From Gordonia westfalica (lineage in GTDB: Bacteria > Actinomycetota > Actinomycetes > Mycobacteriales > Mycobacteriaceae), in contig NZ_FNLM01000036.1 in the NCBI RefSeq assembly GCF_900105725.1, forward strand, positions 868,001 through 932,000: a DNA stretch of 64,000 bases, read 5' to 3'. Below are positions 50,710 to 59,452 of this stretch, piece after piece. Position 1 is the first letter of the stretch. Every line of letters starts with the position of its first letter. The notes below the pieces were generated by a model, which saw only the letters and a program-made list of their open reading frames with translations, made no database searches and was not told the origin of the DNA. The position numbers and the translations under genes were made by a program.

Positions 50710-51974
50710 GACGGGGTTCCCGTGGTCGGGTTCATCACCTGCCGGAACAAGGCCACCGGGTCGTCGCAGAGGGCCCGATGGGCGGCCTCGATGACGGCCC
50801 GGTCGACGAACGCCTCGTAGAAGGTGGTGGTGAAGGACCGGGTGCCGTCGACTTCGCTGACGAAAGTCGTTGCCGCGTTCGGGCCGTCGGGTTCGAGGGA
50901 GGCGTAGAGGTGATGGGACGGCGCCTGCGGGTCCCACTCGACGTCGCCGAACACGCCGATCCGCCCCATGTCGCTGACCGACAGGCGGAGACGATCAGGC
51001 ACGGTCGCGGTATCGGACGCCGTGGACTCCGGCCCGACTCGACGTGGACGGAGGAGACCGCGGAGTTCACCTGCGCCGAGGACCGCGACCGGCCACCCCG
51101 ACCGGGTCACCTCCCGGATACGGTCGCCGACCTCGACCGGTGTCGCCCACTCCGGGAAGCGAAGGGGGATACCGACGGCGAGGTTGCCGTGATCGTTCGC
51201 GTGCGTGGGTTCGAGGTAGCGGCGGCAGTCGAACAGCACCTGGGTGCGCGGATCCACACGGACCTCCTGGGCGGCAACCGCAGCACGCCACAGGGCGACG
51301 GTGACCGCCGCCGCGGATGTCTTCATCCCGTGAGCTGCGACCGCATCACGCAGCGCGGCGACGCGGTCGGCGGACATCGGCGTGGCGACGACGCGCCGCG
51401 TCGAACGCCATCCGGCGAGTTCGCGGCTCGGGCCGTCGGACGCGTCGGGGGCGTTGGCCGTCCGCAGGCGTGCGACCTCGCGCAGGCGTGCCGGGTGACG
51501 CAACAGCTGACGGTATGCCGCGTGCCAGGCGGAATCCGCGGGCAGAGACCGTTCCAGGTTCGGCGCCATCGCGGAGCCGTCGCGACCGGCCAGGCCGGCG
51601 ATCTGTTCGAGACTCGACCGGCCGTCGCCGATCCCGTGGCTCTGGTCGAGGACCAGCCAGCGGCCGCCCAGCAGGTACTCGACGGTGCCGGCCGGTTCCG
51701 TTCGCGCGCGCAGACCCGTCAGGATCTCGCCGGGGGAGAGGTCGGCGAGATCGGGGCGTTCGACGACGGGTCGTGGCGTCACGTCGTGGACCCAGCGTGC
51801 CGACGTCGGGTCGGGGACGACGCTGAGGCGCGAGGTCGGGGTCATGGCGAGAGCCAGACGGGCGCGGACACGATCGGCGTCGAGCGGTGTCAGCGGCCCG
51901 GTCACCGAGATCGACCGGGACGTGGCGAGGGCGCGGTCGAGGACGGTCGCGCGAGTTGCGTCAGATCGCCGCAC
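50706..51974 (-). CDS. Condensation-domain-like acyltransferase (PapA/WS-DGAT-like)
   Basis: 422 residues. The motif DQSHGIGDGRSS near residue 125 is the HxxxDG site of the condensation/acyltransferase superfamily, which includes NRPS condensation domains, PapA proteins and wax ester synthases. A late SVSDMGRIGVFGDVEW matches the DFGWG-like segment in place but with altered residues. It most likely moves an acyl group from CoA or a carrier protein to a sugar hydroxyl. The GTG at 51974 overlaps the end of the glycosyltransferase gene upstream by 14 bases; longer in-frame starts run deep into that gene and are rejected. Confidence 0.8.
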   Translation of the reverse strand: MRRSDATRATVLDRALATSRSISVTGPLTPLDADRVRARLALAMTPTSRLSVVPDPTSARWVHDVTPRPVVERPDLADLSPGEILTGLRARTEPAGTVEYLLGGRWLVLDQSHGIGDGRSSLEQIAGLAGRDGSAMAPNLERSLPADSAWHAAYRQLLRHPARLREVARLRTANAPDASDGPSRELAGWRSTRRVVATPMSADRVAALRDAVAAHGMKTSAAAVTVALWRAAVAAQEVRVDPRTQVLFDCRRYLEPTHANDHGNLAVGIPLRFPEWATPVEVGDRIREVTRSGWPVAVLGAGELRGLLRPRRVGPESTASDTATVPDRLRLSVSDMGRIGVFGDVEWDPQAPSHHLYASLEPDGPNAATTFVSEVDGTRSFTTTFYEAFVDRAVIEAAHRALCDDPVALFRQVMNPTTGTPS

Positions 51975-53079
51975 CGACGACCTCCCGCATCTGCTCGCGG
52001 AACCGCTCGCGACGGAAACGCTCGGCCCACGCACGGATCTCGGTGCGGTCGTAGTCGTCGACCGTGAAGTCGCGCAGCGCGCCGGCGAGCCGCTCGACGA
52101 CCTCGTCATCGGTCCCGGGTTCGATGAGCTGTCCGGTCGACCCGGGCACGACGGTGTCGAGAGCACCACCCTCGCCGAGCGCGATGACCGGGGTCCCGGT
52201 GGCCATGGCCTCGACCGGCACGATCCCGAAGTCCTCGATCCCCGGCATCAACACGGCGCGTGCACTCCGGTGCAGGTTCAGCAGGGTGTCGTGCGAGACG
52301 CGACCGAGGAAGGTGGTCTTGGGTCCGGCCAGTTCGCGGCACTGCTGCATGGCCCGGCCGTCGCCGGCCACCACCAGCCTGGCGTCGGCCCGAGCCGCGG
52401 CCGCGATGGCGAGGTCGGGTCGCTTGTACGGCACGAGACGTCCGGCGAGCAGGTAGAAGTCCTCACGCGGCACGGCGGGGTCGGGGGTGAACCCGTCGAG
52501 ATCGACGGGCGGGTGTACGACGATGGCGTCGCGGTCCCAGTGTTCGCGGATGCGTGCCGCGACGGCCGACGAGTTGGCCAGCACGGTGTGGAGTCGTGGT
52601 GCGGCGTCGACCTCGCAACGGCGCGCCACCACCGACAGGGCCGACAGGATCGCGGCGCCGGACGCACCACCTCCCTCTCCTGCGCGGAGAGACGGGTCCC
52701 ACGCCCATCGGGCGGGGCTGTGCACGTACGCGATGACCGGGGCGTCGGTGGCGAGGACCGCCTGCGTCGCGAACGCGTGATGGCTCACCACCACCGCTGC
52801 GGCGTCGCGGAGCGGCATGCGACGAAACGCCCACGGCATCAGCGGTAGGAGCGGTGCGTAGCTGCGTTCGCCCAGGAGGCGGTAGGCCCGGTTGAGCGGT
52901 GTCGTGATCGGCGGGTCGGTGAGGCCTGCGGGGATGCCCTCGGCGCGCGCGATCGGTGCGTGCACCTCGACCTTCGGCCAGGTTGCCGCCAGTTGCTCGA
53001 CGACGTGCTCGGAACCGGCGATCTCGGTGAGTCGCTCGTGCACCACGGCGATGCGGTCACCGGGCATGATGGCGCGCAT
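51961..53079 (-). CDS. Family 4 glycosyltransferase
   Basis: 372 residues, GT-B fold. The N-terminal domain starts RIAVVHERLTEIAGSEHVVEQL, with the glycine-rich acceptor loop, and has VIAYVHSPARWAWD. The C-terminal domain has LLAGRLVPYKRPDLAI, FLGRVSHDTL and PGIEDFGIVPVEAMATGTPVIA, the donor-binding E-x7-E segment of family 4. It adds a sugar to the lipid-linked repeat unit. ATG 53079 and ATG 53067 (MPGDRIAVV) both lie inside the end of the chain-length gene, and the second gives the usual N-terminus. Confidence 0.92.
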   Translation of the reverse strand: MRAIMPGDRIAVVHERLTEIAGSEHVVEQLAATWPKVEVHAPIARAEGIPAGLTDPPITTPLNRAYRLLGERSYAPLLPLMPWAFRRMPLRDAAAVVVSHHAFATQAVLATDAPVIAYVHSPARWAWDPSLRAGEGGGASGAAILSALSVVARRCEVDAAPRLHTVLANSSAVAARIREHWDRDAIVVHPPVDLDGFTPDPAVPREDFYLLAGRLVPYKRPDLAIAAAARADARLVVAGDGRAMQQCRELAGPKTTFLGRVSHDTLLNLHRSARAVLMPGIEDFGIVPVEAMATGTPVIALGEGGALDTVVPGSTGQLIEPGTDDEVVERLAGALRDFTVDDYDRTEIRAWAERFRRERFREQMREVVGAAI

Positions 53080-54484
53080 TTCGTGGAGAGGCGTCGAGCG
53101 GCGAGACCCGGAAACGCTCGGGGTCGAACGGCGTCCGGTCGGCGCGATGGTGTGCGGGCGTGCGGTTCAGGTGCGAGGGCCCCTCGGTGGTCGGGACGTC
53201 GCCACTCGGGAACGGATCGCGGAGGCCGTCGACCGGGCCGCGGTCACCGATGACACCGAATCGCCCGTCCGGCACGTTGTTCGTCGGGATCCGGGTCGCC
53301 GCATGCTGCGTCGCCGGCGCCCGGACGACGAGGTGCCGGGGGACGCCGACCTCGGCGAGCTGCGCCAGTGTCTGCTCGGTGAGGGCGCGGTCGGTGCTGC
53401 CGGTGGAGATGGCCACGACGGCGAGGGCGAGGTCGGCGGTGTCGACGCGGTTCCACCAGGCCTCGGTGAGGGGCAGACGCTCGATCTGTGTCGGCCGGCC
53501 CGAGCCGTTGTCGGTGGGTGGGGCCAGGCCGTGGAGGAGACGGTCCGGATCGATCTGGTCACCGGTCAGGATCAGTGCGACCTGGGTTCGACGGTGCCGC
53601 TCGGCGAGTGCCGGCAGGAGTGTCGCGGGCAGACCCGGCTCGGGCCCCTCGTCGTACGAGAGACGTGCGCCGTACTTGTGGGCGATGCGTCGGGCCCAGA
53701 TGGGATTCGGTCCGCGACCGAGGCGTCCCCGGACGAGGACGAGGATCTCCGCGGCCAGGATGGCGGCCACGATCGCGGCGACCGCACCCTCCTGCGTCGG
53801 GTTCGGGGCCACCGGCGTCTCACCGGCCGACGGCGCGGCCAGGATCGTGAGGTTGTCGGTCGACGAGTTCTGGAGGCGGGTCAGCTGGGAGTTGAGATCC
53901 GCGAGCATGGCGTTGGACTCGGCCTTGGAGTCTCCGCGGTCGGGCAGGGCCTGGTTGCGAGCTCGCTCGGCGGTGATCTGGGCGCGCATCTCGTCGACCG
54001 CCCGGCTGATGTCGCGGGCGTGGTTGGACACCGCGGCGGACGAGATCGCGGACACCATCGCCCGGGCGACCTCCTCGGCCTGTTCCGACGACGGCGCGGT
54101 CGCGGTGAACAGCAACAGCGACGGCGTCGTACCGGGCCCGGTCGTGACGTGCTCGCGGAGTTCGGCGGTGTCCCAATCGGTCTCCACCTGGGTCAGGACC
54201 TGCCGGAGGACGTTCTCGTCGGTCGACAGCGCGATGAACGGCGCCCGCATCTGCTCGATGTAGGCGTCGCCGGGGATGATGTCGCTCGCCGGGGTGATCT
54301 CGGCGACGACGGTCGCCGAGTACTCCTTCGAGACCAGGACGGTACGCAGGCCGAAGACGCACACCCCGACGAACAGCCCGATGAGGATCGCGGGGACGGC
54401 GACACGGGCGAGATCGCGGAAGTGGCCGAAAAGGTCGACCGACGGGGGCGTGTCGCGACGTCTGGAATCCAGACTGGAGGTCAC
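53057..54484 (-). CDS. Polysaccharide chain-length/co-polymerase protein (Wzz-like)
   Basis: 475 residues with two membrane helices: VAVPAILIGLFVGVCVFGL (about 28-46) and AAIVAAILAAEILVLV (about 235-250). Between them lies the extracytoplasmic Wzz domain with coiled helices (RAVDEMRAQITAERARNQAL). After the second helix is a long cytosolic part of about 220 residues without Walker motifs, so it is not a BY-kinase, though it may be derived from that fold. Such proteins set the chain length of Wzy-made polymers. The GTG start at 54484 is preceded by aggagag and by the conserved leader at 54498-54525. Confidence 0.88.
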   Translation of the reverse strand: MTSSLDSRRRDTPPSVDLFGHFRDLARVAVPAILIGLFVGVCVFGLRTVLVSKEYSATVVAEITPASDIIPGDAYIEQMRAPFIALSTDENVLRQVLTQVETDWDTAELREHVTTGPGTTPSLLLFTATAPSSEQAEEVARAMVSAISSAAVSNHARDISRAVDEMRAQITAERARNQALPDRGDSKAESNAMLADLNSQLTRLQNSSTDNLTILAAPSAGETPVAPNPTQEGAVAAIVAAILAAEILVLVRGRLGRGPNPIWARRIAHKYGARLSYDEGPEPGLPATLLPALAERHRRTQVALILTGDQIDPDRLLHGLAPPTDNGSGRPTQIERLPLTEAWWNRVDTADLALAVVAISTGSTDRALTEQTLAQLAEVGVPRHLVVRAPATQHAATRIPTNNVPDGRFGVIGDRGPVDGLRDPFPSGDVPTTEGPSHLNRTPAHHRADRTPFDPERFRVSPLDASPRNARHHAR

Positions 54485-54598
54485 ACATCTCTCCTGTGGT
54501 GTTGGTGCCCCCCGGCTGTTCGTTCCCCCGGATACTGCTGTGCCCGGTGAAAGTCAGTTCACCTTAGCTAACGATCGGCGGGATCGTGAGATGCCGCC
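54485..54598 (-). promoter_or_regulatory. Leader of the wzz-like gene with a motif shared with the polymerase gene
   Basis: On the minus strand it reads ggtgaa-(6)-ttcacc (54563-54546), an inverted repeat, and further on ccgggggaacgaac and gccggggggcac before the ribosome site. The leader of the gene at 60762 has ggtg-(9)-ttcacc, then ccgggggtaacgac and ggcgggggcac at similar distance. The shared order suggests common control. A probable internal promoter lies here. Confidence 0.45.
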
Positions 54599-55696
54599 CT
54601 ACCGGGATTCCAGAAACGTGTACGCCTGCTTCGGAGACCAGTCGCGGCGGACGAGTCCGAAGTTGTGTTCCAGGTTGTTCGGATCGGTACCCGCGTCGCG
54701 CAACGAGTACACGAACAGCGGTCCCAGCCATGGCGCGTCGTTCTGGGCGCCGATCGCGATCTGGATGCTCTGCGCCTGAACCGCCTCGGACACCGAGTTC
54801 GTCCCGGCCCCGGTGGGTGCGCCGAACTCGGTCATCCAGATCTTCTTGTGGCCGTCGCCCGCCGCGACCATCACGTCGCGCATGTCCCACATCCGTGCCG
54901 CGGTGCTCCACGCCGCCGCGGCCGGGTCGTTGGGAAGTACGGGGTAGGTGTACGGGTGCACGCTCAACGCATCCAGCGACCTGTTGAACCCGCCCTGGTA
55001 GAGGCTGCGGACGAACGTCAGCGGAGCGATGTCGCGTCCGTTGTCGGTGCCGGGGGCGAGCCCGGCGGAGATCACCGCCGCACCGGGCACCGCACGCTTG
55101 ATGGCCGTGTACGACGCCGCGAGGAGTCTGCCGTACTCGGTCGCGTTGGCGCGCGGCAGCCAGTAGTGGGCGAGGTTGGGCTCGTTCCAGATCTCCCACA
55201 CCGAGATCGATTGCGAGTACCGCTGGGCGGCGGCCGCGGCGAACGACGCGAAGACGTTGGGGTCGGCGGGCCGGTAGTGGCTGTTGCGAGGGAAGTCGAG
55301 GGGGCGCGCGGCCCAGATGGGCGTGTAGGTGGCCAGCCCCACCGGGCACATGCCGTGGGCGACGATCGCGTTCACGACCCGGTCGATGGGGGCCCAATTG
55401 CGCTGACCCCGCACCGGTTCGACGACCGACCAGTCGACGTCGAGGCGCACCGCCCACATGTTCAGGTCCCTGGCGACCGACAGTTCGCGGTTCAGGTCGG
55501 CGTCGGAGAGGGCGAGCAGCGATGCCCCGGGTGACGTCGCGACCTTGTGGTCGCCGTTCGACAGCGCGCACGACGCCGGTGCGGAATGCGCGTCACTGCG
55601 GACCCAGACGAGGCTCGCGAGGGCGGCGAAGATGATGCACGCGCACGCCAGCAGCGAGCGGGTGGTGTTGCGGCGTCGGGCGAGGGATCGGTTCAT
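54599..55696 (-). CDS. Exported glycoside hydrolase (GH5/GH39-like)
   Basis: 365 residues. A signal peptide or anchor (RSLLACACIIFAALASLVWV) is followed by a TIM-barrel hydrolase: MWAVRLDVDWSVVEP, SISVWEIWNEPNLAHYW with the acid/base Glu, SLDALSVHPYTYP and KKIWMTEFGAPTG with the nucleophile Glu. Such enzymes in polysaccharide loci trim or release the polymer outside the cell. It sits between a glycosyltransferase and the chain-length gene. The ATG at 55696 is chosen because the longer frame upstream is antisense noise. Confidence 0.9.
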   Translation of the reverse strand: MNRSLARRRNTTRSLLACACIIFAALASLVWVRSDAHSAPASCALSNGDHKVATSPGASLLALSDADLNRELSVARDLNMWAVRLDVDWSVVEPVRGQRNWAPIDRVVNAIVAHGMCPVGLATYTPIWAARPLDFPRNSHYRPADPNVFASFAAAAAQRYSQSISVWEIWNEPNLAHYWLPRANATEYGRLLAASYTAIKRAVPGAAVISAGLAPGTDNGRDIAPLTFVRSLYQGGFNRSLDALSVHPYTYPVLPNDPAAAAWSTAARMWDMRDVMVAAGDGHKKIWMTEFGAPTGAGTNSVSEAVQAQSIQIAIGAQNDAPWLGPLFVYSLRDAGTDPNNLEHNFGLVRRDWSPKQAYTFLESR

Positions 55697-55749
55697 GGGC
55701 AGCCTATCTAGGGAAGAGCGCAGAGCTCGCCATCGGTGTCCTGCCCCCA

Positions 55750-56844
55750 TCAGAACGACAACTCGTCGAGCATAAGTGGCAATGTGACGGATTTGTCGTG
55801 TTCGGCATCTATTCGGCGCCGGGCTTCTCGGGCAAGGGATTCGCGGAGATCCGCGTCGTCGAGCACTCGGGTGATCGCCTCGGCCAGTGCGGCCGGGTCG
55901 GACGGCGGGACGAGGACTCCCGCACCGCCGCGCAGGAACTCGGTGGTGCCGCCGTGATCGGTGCCGATCACCGGTTTGCCGTACGCCATCGCCTCGAGCA
56001 CCGACAGGGGCCCGGCCTCCGGTGTGATGCTCGCCGAGACGACGACGTCCCAGCGGGTGAGTGCGGTCTGCGGATCGGTGTGACCGAGGAACCGTACGCG
56101 CCCGGTCAGGTCGGGTTGTGCGGCCCGCTCGTGGAGGGAGGCGACGTGGTCGGCGTCGCCGGGGAAGGAGCCACCGGCGAACTCGAGTTCGACGCCGGAC
56201 AGTGCGGCGACGGCCTCGAGGAGCACGGCATGGCCTTTCCACGGGGTGAGCAGCGCGAGGATTCCGACGACGGGTGGATCGTGCAGCTCCGTCACCAGTG
56301 CGGGCACCGGCCAGACGACCCCGTTGTGGGCGACGACCGTCGGCAGACCGAGATCGCTCAGCGGTCGCGCCGTCGCCTCCGAGACCGCCACCGCACGACG
56401 GATCACCGGAGCGCTGATGCGCACGACGGCGCGTTGGCGTCCGGAGGACAGGGTGTCGTGGACCAGCCACGAGACCCCGCCCGGTGCCCGCGCGAATCGT
56501 GCTGCGGGAAGCGCGAACAGCGAGTTGACGATGGTCGTGGCATCGCGACGGGTGTGGCGTCGCAGGACACGGCCCGCTCGGAGCCAGTCGAGGACGAGGC
56601 GAGCTGCTCCCATCAGGCGGTGGAGGCCGCGTTCACCGCTGAGCCCGAGAGGCGGGATCGACACGTGCTCGACGCCGGCCGGTAGGCGGCCGACCAGCGG
56701 GCCGCCGGGACAGACGACCGTCACGCGGCGTCCGCGGTCGAGGGCGACCCCGATCAGGTCGAGCATGACCCGCTCGGCCCCGGACACCTGGCCGGTGTGG
56801 GCGACGAACACGAGAATGTCGGTGGTCGAACGTGCCTCGGTCAT
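55750..56844 (-). CDS. Family 4 glycosyltransferase
   Basis: 364 residues, GT-B fold. It starts DILVFVAHTGQVSGAERVML, with the acceptor loop, and has HNGVVWPVP, VVGILALLTPWKGHAV, VRFLGHTDP and EAGPLSVLEAMAYGKPVIG, the family 4 donor site. It builds the repeat unit of the exopolysaccharide. Its ATG overlaps the stop of the flippase gene (atga), so both are made together. A 53-base gap separates it from the glycoside hydrolase gene downstream. Confidence 0.93.
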   Translation of the reverse strand: MTEARSTTDILVFVAHTGQVSGAERVMLDLIGVALDRGRRVTVVCPGGPLVGRLPAGVEHVSIPPLGLSGERGLHRLMGAARLVLDWLRAGRVLRRHTRRDATTIVNSLFALPAARFARAPGGVSWLVHDTLSSGRQRAVVRISAPVIRRAVAVSEATARPLSDLGLPTVVAHNGVVWPVPALVTELHDPPVVGILALLTPWKGHAVLLEAVAALSGVELEFAGGSFPGDADHVASLHERAAQPDLTGRVRFLGHTDPQTALTRWDVVVSASITPEAGPLSVLEAMAYGKPVIGTDHGGTTEFLRGGAGVLVPPSDPAALAEAITRVLDDADLRESLAREARRRIDAEHDKSVTLPLMLDELSF

Positions 56845-58367
56845 CGGACCACCTTCGCGTGACGGCCGGGCGGCGATGCGACCCGTTTGAGCAGGGCGAC
56901 GCCGGGCGCACCGACGATCAGGGCAGCCACCACGGACACCACGGGCCAGGGCGCGTGATCGGCGGCCCACACGCCGACGGCACACACCGCGGCCGTCAGG
57001 ATCGCCAGGGCGAGGACCGAACCGACCGGGAGCAGTTCGGTGACCGGCAGTGTCCGGGCGACCACCACCCACAGCGCCACGGCGCACACACCGAAGGTGA
57101 TCACGGTCGCCATCGCCGCACCGGTGTAGGAGTACCGCGGGATCAGCAGCACATTGAGGACCACGTTCAGCGCGAGCCCGGCGACCGCGATCCACGGATA
57201 CCGCTTCGCGAATCCGGTGGCGGCGAGGAGGAAGATCCCCAGCACGACGAAGGACATGATCGCCGCGCCCAACACCAGGAACCGCGCGGCGTCGGCGCCC
57301 TCGACGAAGCGGCGGCCGTAGAGCAGTTCGATGATCGCCTCGGCGCTCGGCCAGAACGCGGCCACCGCGACGGCGCCGGCCGCACCGAAGGCGACCGCGG
57401 CGGTTCGGCAGCGCTGGCGGAGTTCGCCGGGGCGATGCGGCCACGCCGCCACCAGCAGGGTGCTGATCGGGCCGACGGCGGCGAGGATCAGCGTGTCCAT
57501 GATGTCGGAGAACTTGTAGCCGATGCTGTAGATGCCCACCGCGTCGAGTGAATCGAGCAGGCTCAGCAGCAGCACGTCGATCTTCTGCAGCGCGATGGTC
57601 AGCGCGAAGCCGATCGCGAGCGGCAGGGCATCGGTGAGCATCGGTTTCCACCGCGACCACTCGACGACCCGGGACGGCCGCAGGCCCGACGATCGGCGTG
57701 CGATTCCGACGATCTTGACGATCAGCGCGAAGATCTCGTTGGCGACGGGCGCGAGCACGAACACCAGCAGCCAGGGCGCGGCCAACGCGGCCGCGATGGT
57801 GATCGCGAGTTGCAGGACCTGGCCGAGACTTTCGGCGATCGCGGTGAGGAGTAGGCGATGCCGACTCTGGAAGATGACCGTCAATGCCTGTCCGGGCGTG
57901 GCGAACACGACGACGAGTCCGGCGATCGCCGTCGCCCGGATGACCTCGCCCGGATATTGCAGCACCACCACGTAGAGGACGGCGAGCGCGTACCCGACGA
58001 GTCCGAGGAGTATCCGCAACGCGATGAAGGCGGACGAGGTCCGGGCGACGTCCTCGGCGTCGTCTGAGATGAGCCGGGCCATCACCGCCCGGCCCACGCC
58101 GAGGTCGGTGAAGATCGCGGTCAGGCCGAGGAGCGCGAACACGAACGAGTAGCTGCCCCAGTCCTCCGGGGACAGCGTGCGCGCGATGACGACGCTGCCC
58201 GCCCAGCCGAGGGCGGCGATCACGATGCGGCTCAGCAGCATCGCGGCGGTGGCACGCGTCGCCGCCCGCGTGTCCGACGCCGGATGGGCGGCGGGTTCGG
58301 ATGGGGCCAGCGCCAACCGCTCGATCTCGAGATCGGAGGGCAGTGGCCCGGTGACGTCCGGGCTCAC
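56841..58367 (-). CDS. Polysaccharide flippase (Wzx-like, MATE/MVF superfamily)
   Basis: 508 residues with about 12-14 membrane helices after a polar N-terminus of 35 residues. ALGWAGSVVIARTLSPEDWG and FALLGLTAIFTDLGVGRAV are typical of Wzx/RfbX proteins that turn lipid-linked repeat units to the outer face. The last helices (VVSVVAALIVGAPGVALL) complete the set. The GTG start overlaps the end of the glycosyltransferase gene upstream by four bases. Confidence 0.93.
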   Translation of the reverse strand: MSPDVTGPLPSDLEIERLALAPSEPAAHPASDTRAATRATAAMLLSRIVIAALGWAGSVVIARTLSPEDWGSYSFVFALLGLTAIFTDLGVGRAVMARLISDDAEDVARTSSAFIALRILLGLVGYALAVLYVVVLQYPGEVIRATAIAGLVVVFATPGQALTVIFQSRHRLLLTAIAESLGQVLQLAITIAAALAAPWLLVFVLAPVANEIFALIVKIVGIARRSSGLRPSRVVEWSRWKPMLTDALPLAIGFALTIALQKIDVLLLSLLDSLDAVGIYSIGYKFSDIMDTLILAAVGPISTLLVAAWPHRPGELRQRCRTAAVAFGAAGAVAVAAFWPSAEAIIELLYGRRFVEGADAARFLVLGAAIMSFVVLGIFLLAATGFAKRYPWIAVAGLALNVVLNVLLIPRYSYTGAAMATVITFGVCAVALWVVVARTLPVTELLPVGSVLALAILTAAVCAVGVWAADHAPWPVVSVVAALIVGAPGVALLKRVASPPGRHAKVVR

Positions 58368-59452
58368 GGTGACGCCCCCGGTGGCGGGGTCGGGGCGGGC
58401 AGCTCGATGCCGGCCGCGCGATACGCCTCGACCGTGCGACGAGCGGTGGTGTCCCAGCTCAGCGATGCCCCGACCCGGGTGCCTGCCTCCACCAGCCCGC
58501 GGCGGGCCTCGGGGTCCCGGACGAGGGGTTCGAGGGCCCGGACCCAGTCGTCCTCATCGTGTCGTTCCACGAGTACGGCCCCGTCGCCGACGACCTGGGG
58601 AAGTGCGCCGACGGCGCTCGCGACCACGGCGCCGCCGCATGCCATCGCCTCCACCGGCGGTAGCCCGTAGCCCTCGTAGAACGACGCGTAGGCGGTCACG
58701 GTGGCTGCGGCATAGAGGCCGGGGAGGTCTTCGACGTCCACGTATCCGAGACCGATCGCTGACGACGGTGCGTCGGGACCGGTGGACCCGGCACCACCGA
58801 GGACACATGCGATGTCGAGCCGGCGGGCGGCGGCCGCGACCAGCGCCACGTTCTTCCGCGGCTCGACGGTGCCGATCTGCAGCACGAAACGGTCGGGCAG
58901 TTCGTATTTCGTACGGACCCGCTCGACGTCCGCGGCGACGGGCGGGCGCGCCCAGTCCGCGGGCGCGAGTTCGGTGACATGGGCGTCGCGTCCGCAGACG
59001 TCGTGGATGCGTTCGGCGGTGAACTCGGAGACCGCGATCAGAACGTCTGCCCGCCGCAAGGTGGTGCGGACCAGTACGGATTCGCCTGCGGCGCGGAACC
59101 TGCTCGACGCCGACGGCATGTCCAGCACTGACAGGTCGTGCACGGTCGCCACGGTCGTCGTCGGCCCCGCGACGGGGAGGTCGACGTCCAATCCGTGGAA
59201 CACCCCACCGCGTCGGGTGGGCAGCACACCGTGGATCGCGCGCCGGACGCCGTCGGCCACCGGCCGGCGCAACGGCACGATCGACGCGGGCAACTCGCCG
59301 GTGGCGTCCTCCTGGACGAGCGCCGCCAGCGGCATGTCACCGAGATGCGCCGGCAGCGCGCTCAGTAATTCGCGGATGTAGGTCTGGACGCCGCTTCCCC
59401 CGGGTCGAAGTGCAAGCGCACCGTACGTGATTCGTGTTGTGCAGTCGCGCAT
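58364..59452 (-). CDS. Family 4 glycosyltransferase
   Basis: 362 residues. It starts with ITYGALALRPGGSGVQTYIR, the normal beginning of a family 4 enzyme, so the ATG at 59452 is needed even though it lies 91 bases inside the end of the polymerase gene. Further motifs are TVHDLSVLDMP, VLQIGTVEPRKNVALV, YASFYEGYGLPPVEAMACGG and WDTTARRTVEAY. It adds a sugar, perhaps a mannose or rhamnose, to the repeat unit; the donor is not readable from the sequence. Confidence 0.92.
   Translation of the reverse strand: MRDCTTRITYGALALRPGGSGVQTYIRELLSALPAHLGDMPLAALVQEDATGELPASIVPLRRPVADGVRRAIHGVLPTRRGGVFHGLDVDLPVAGPTTTVATVHDLSVLDMPSASSRFRAAGESVLVRTTLRRADVLIAVSEFTAERIHDVCGRDAHVTELAPADWARPPVAADVERVRTKYELPDRFVLQIGTVEPRKNVALVAAAARRLDIACVLGGAGSTGPDAPSSAIGLGYVDVEDLPGLYAAATVTAYASFYEGYGLPPVEAMACGGAVVASAVGALPQVVGDGAVLVERHDEDDWVRALEPLVRDPEARRGLVEAGTRVGASLSWDTTARRTVEAYRAAGIELPAPTPPPGASP

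Noticed and set aside
54545..54575. IdeR/DtxR-type iron box near the wzz-like gene (ttagctaaggtgaact)
   Set aside because: Only about 12 of 19 positions fit the consensus, and the gene has no link to iron.
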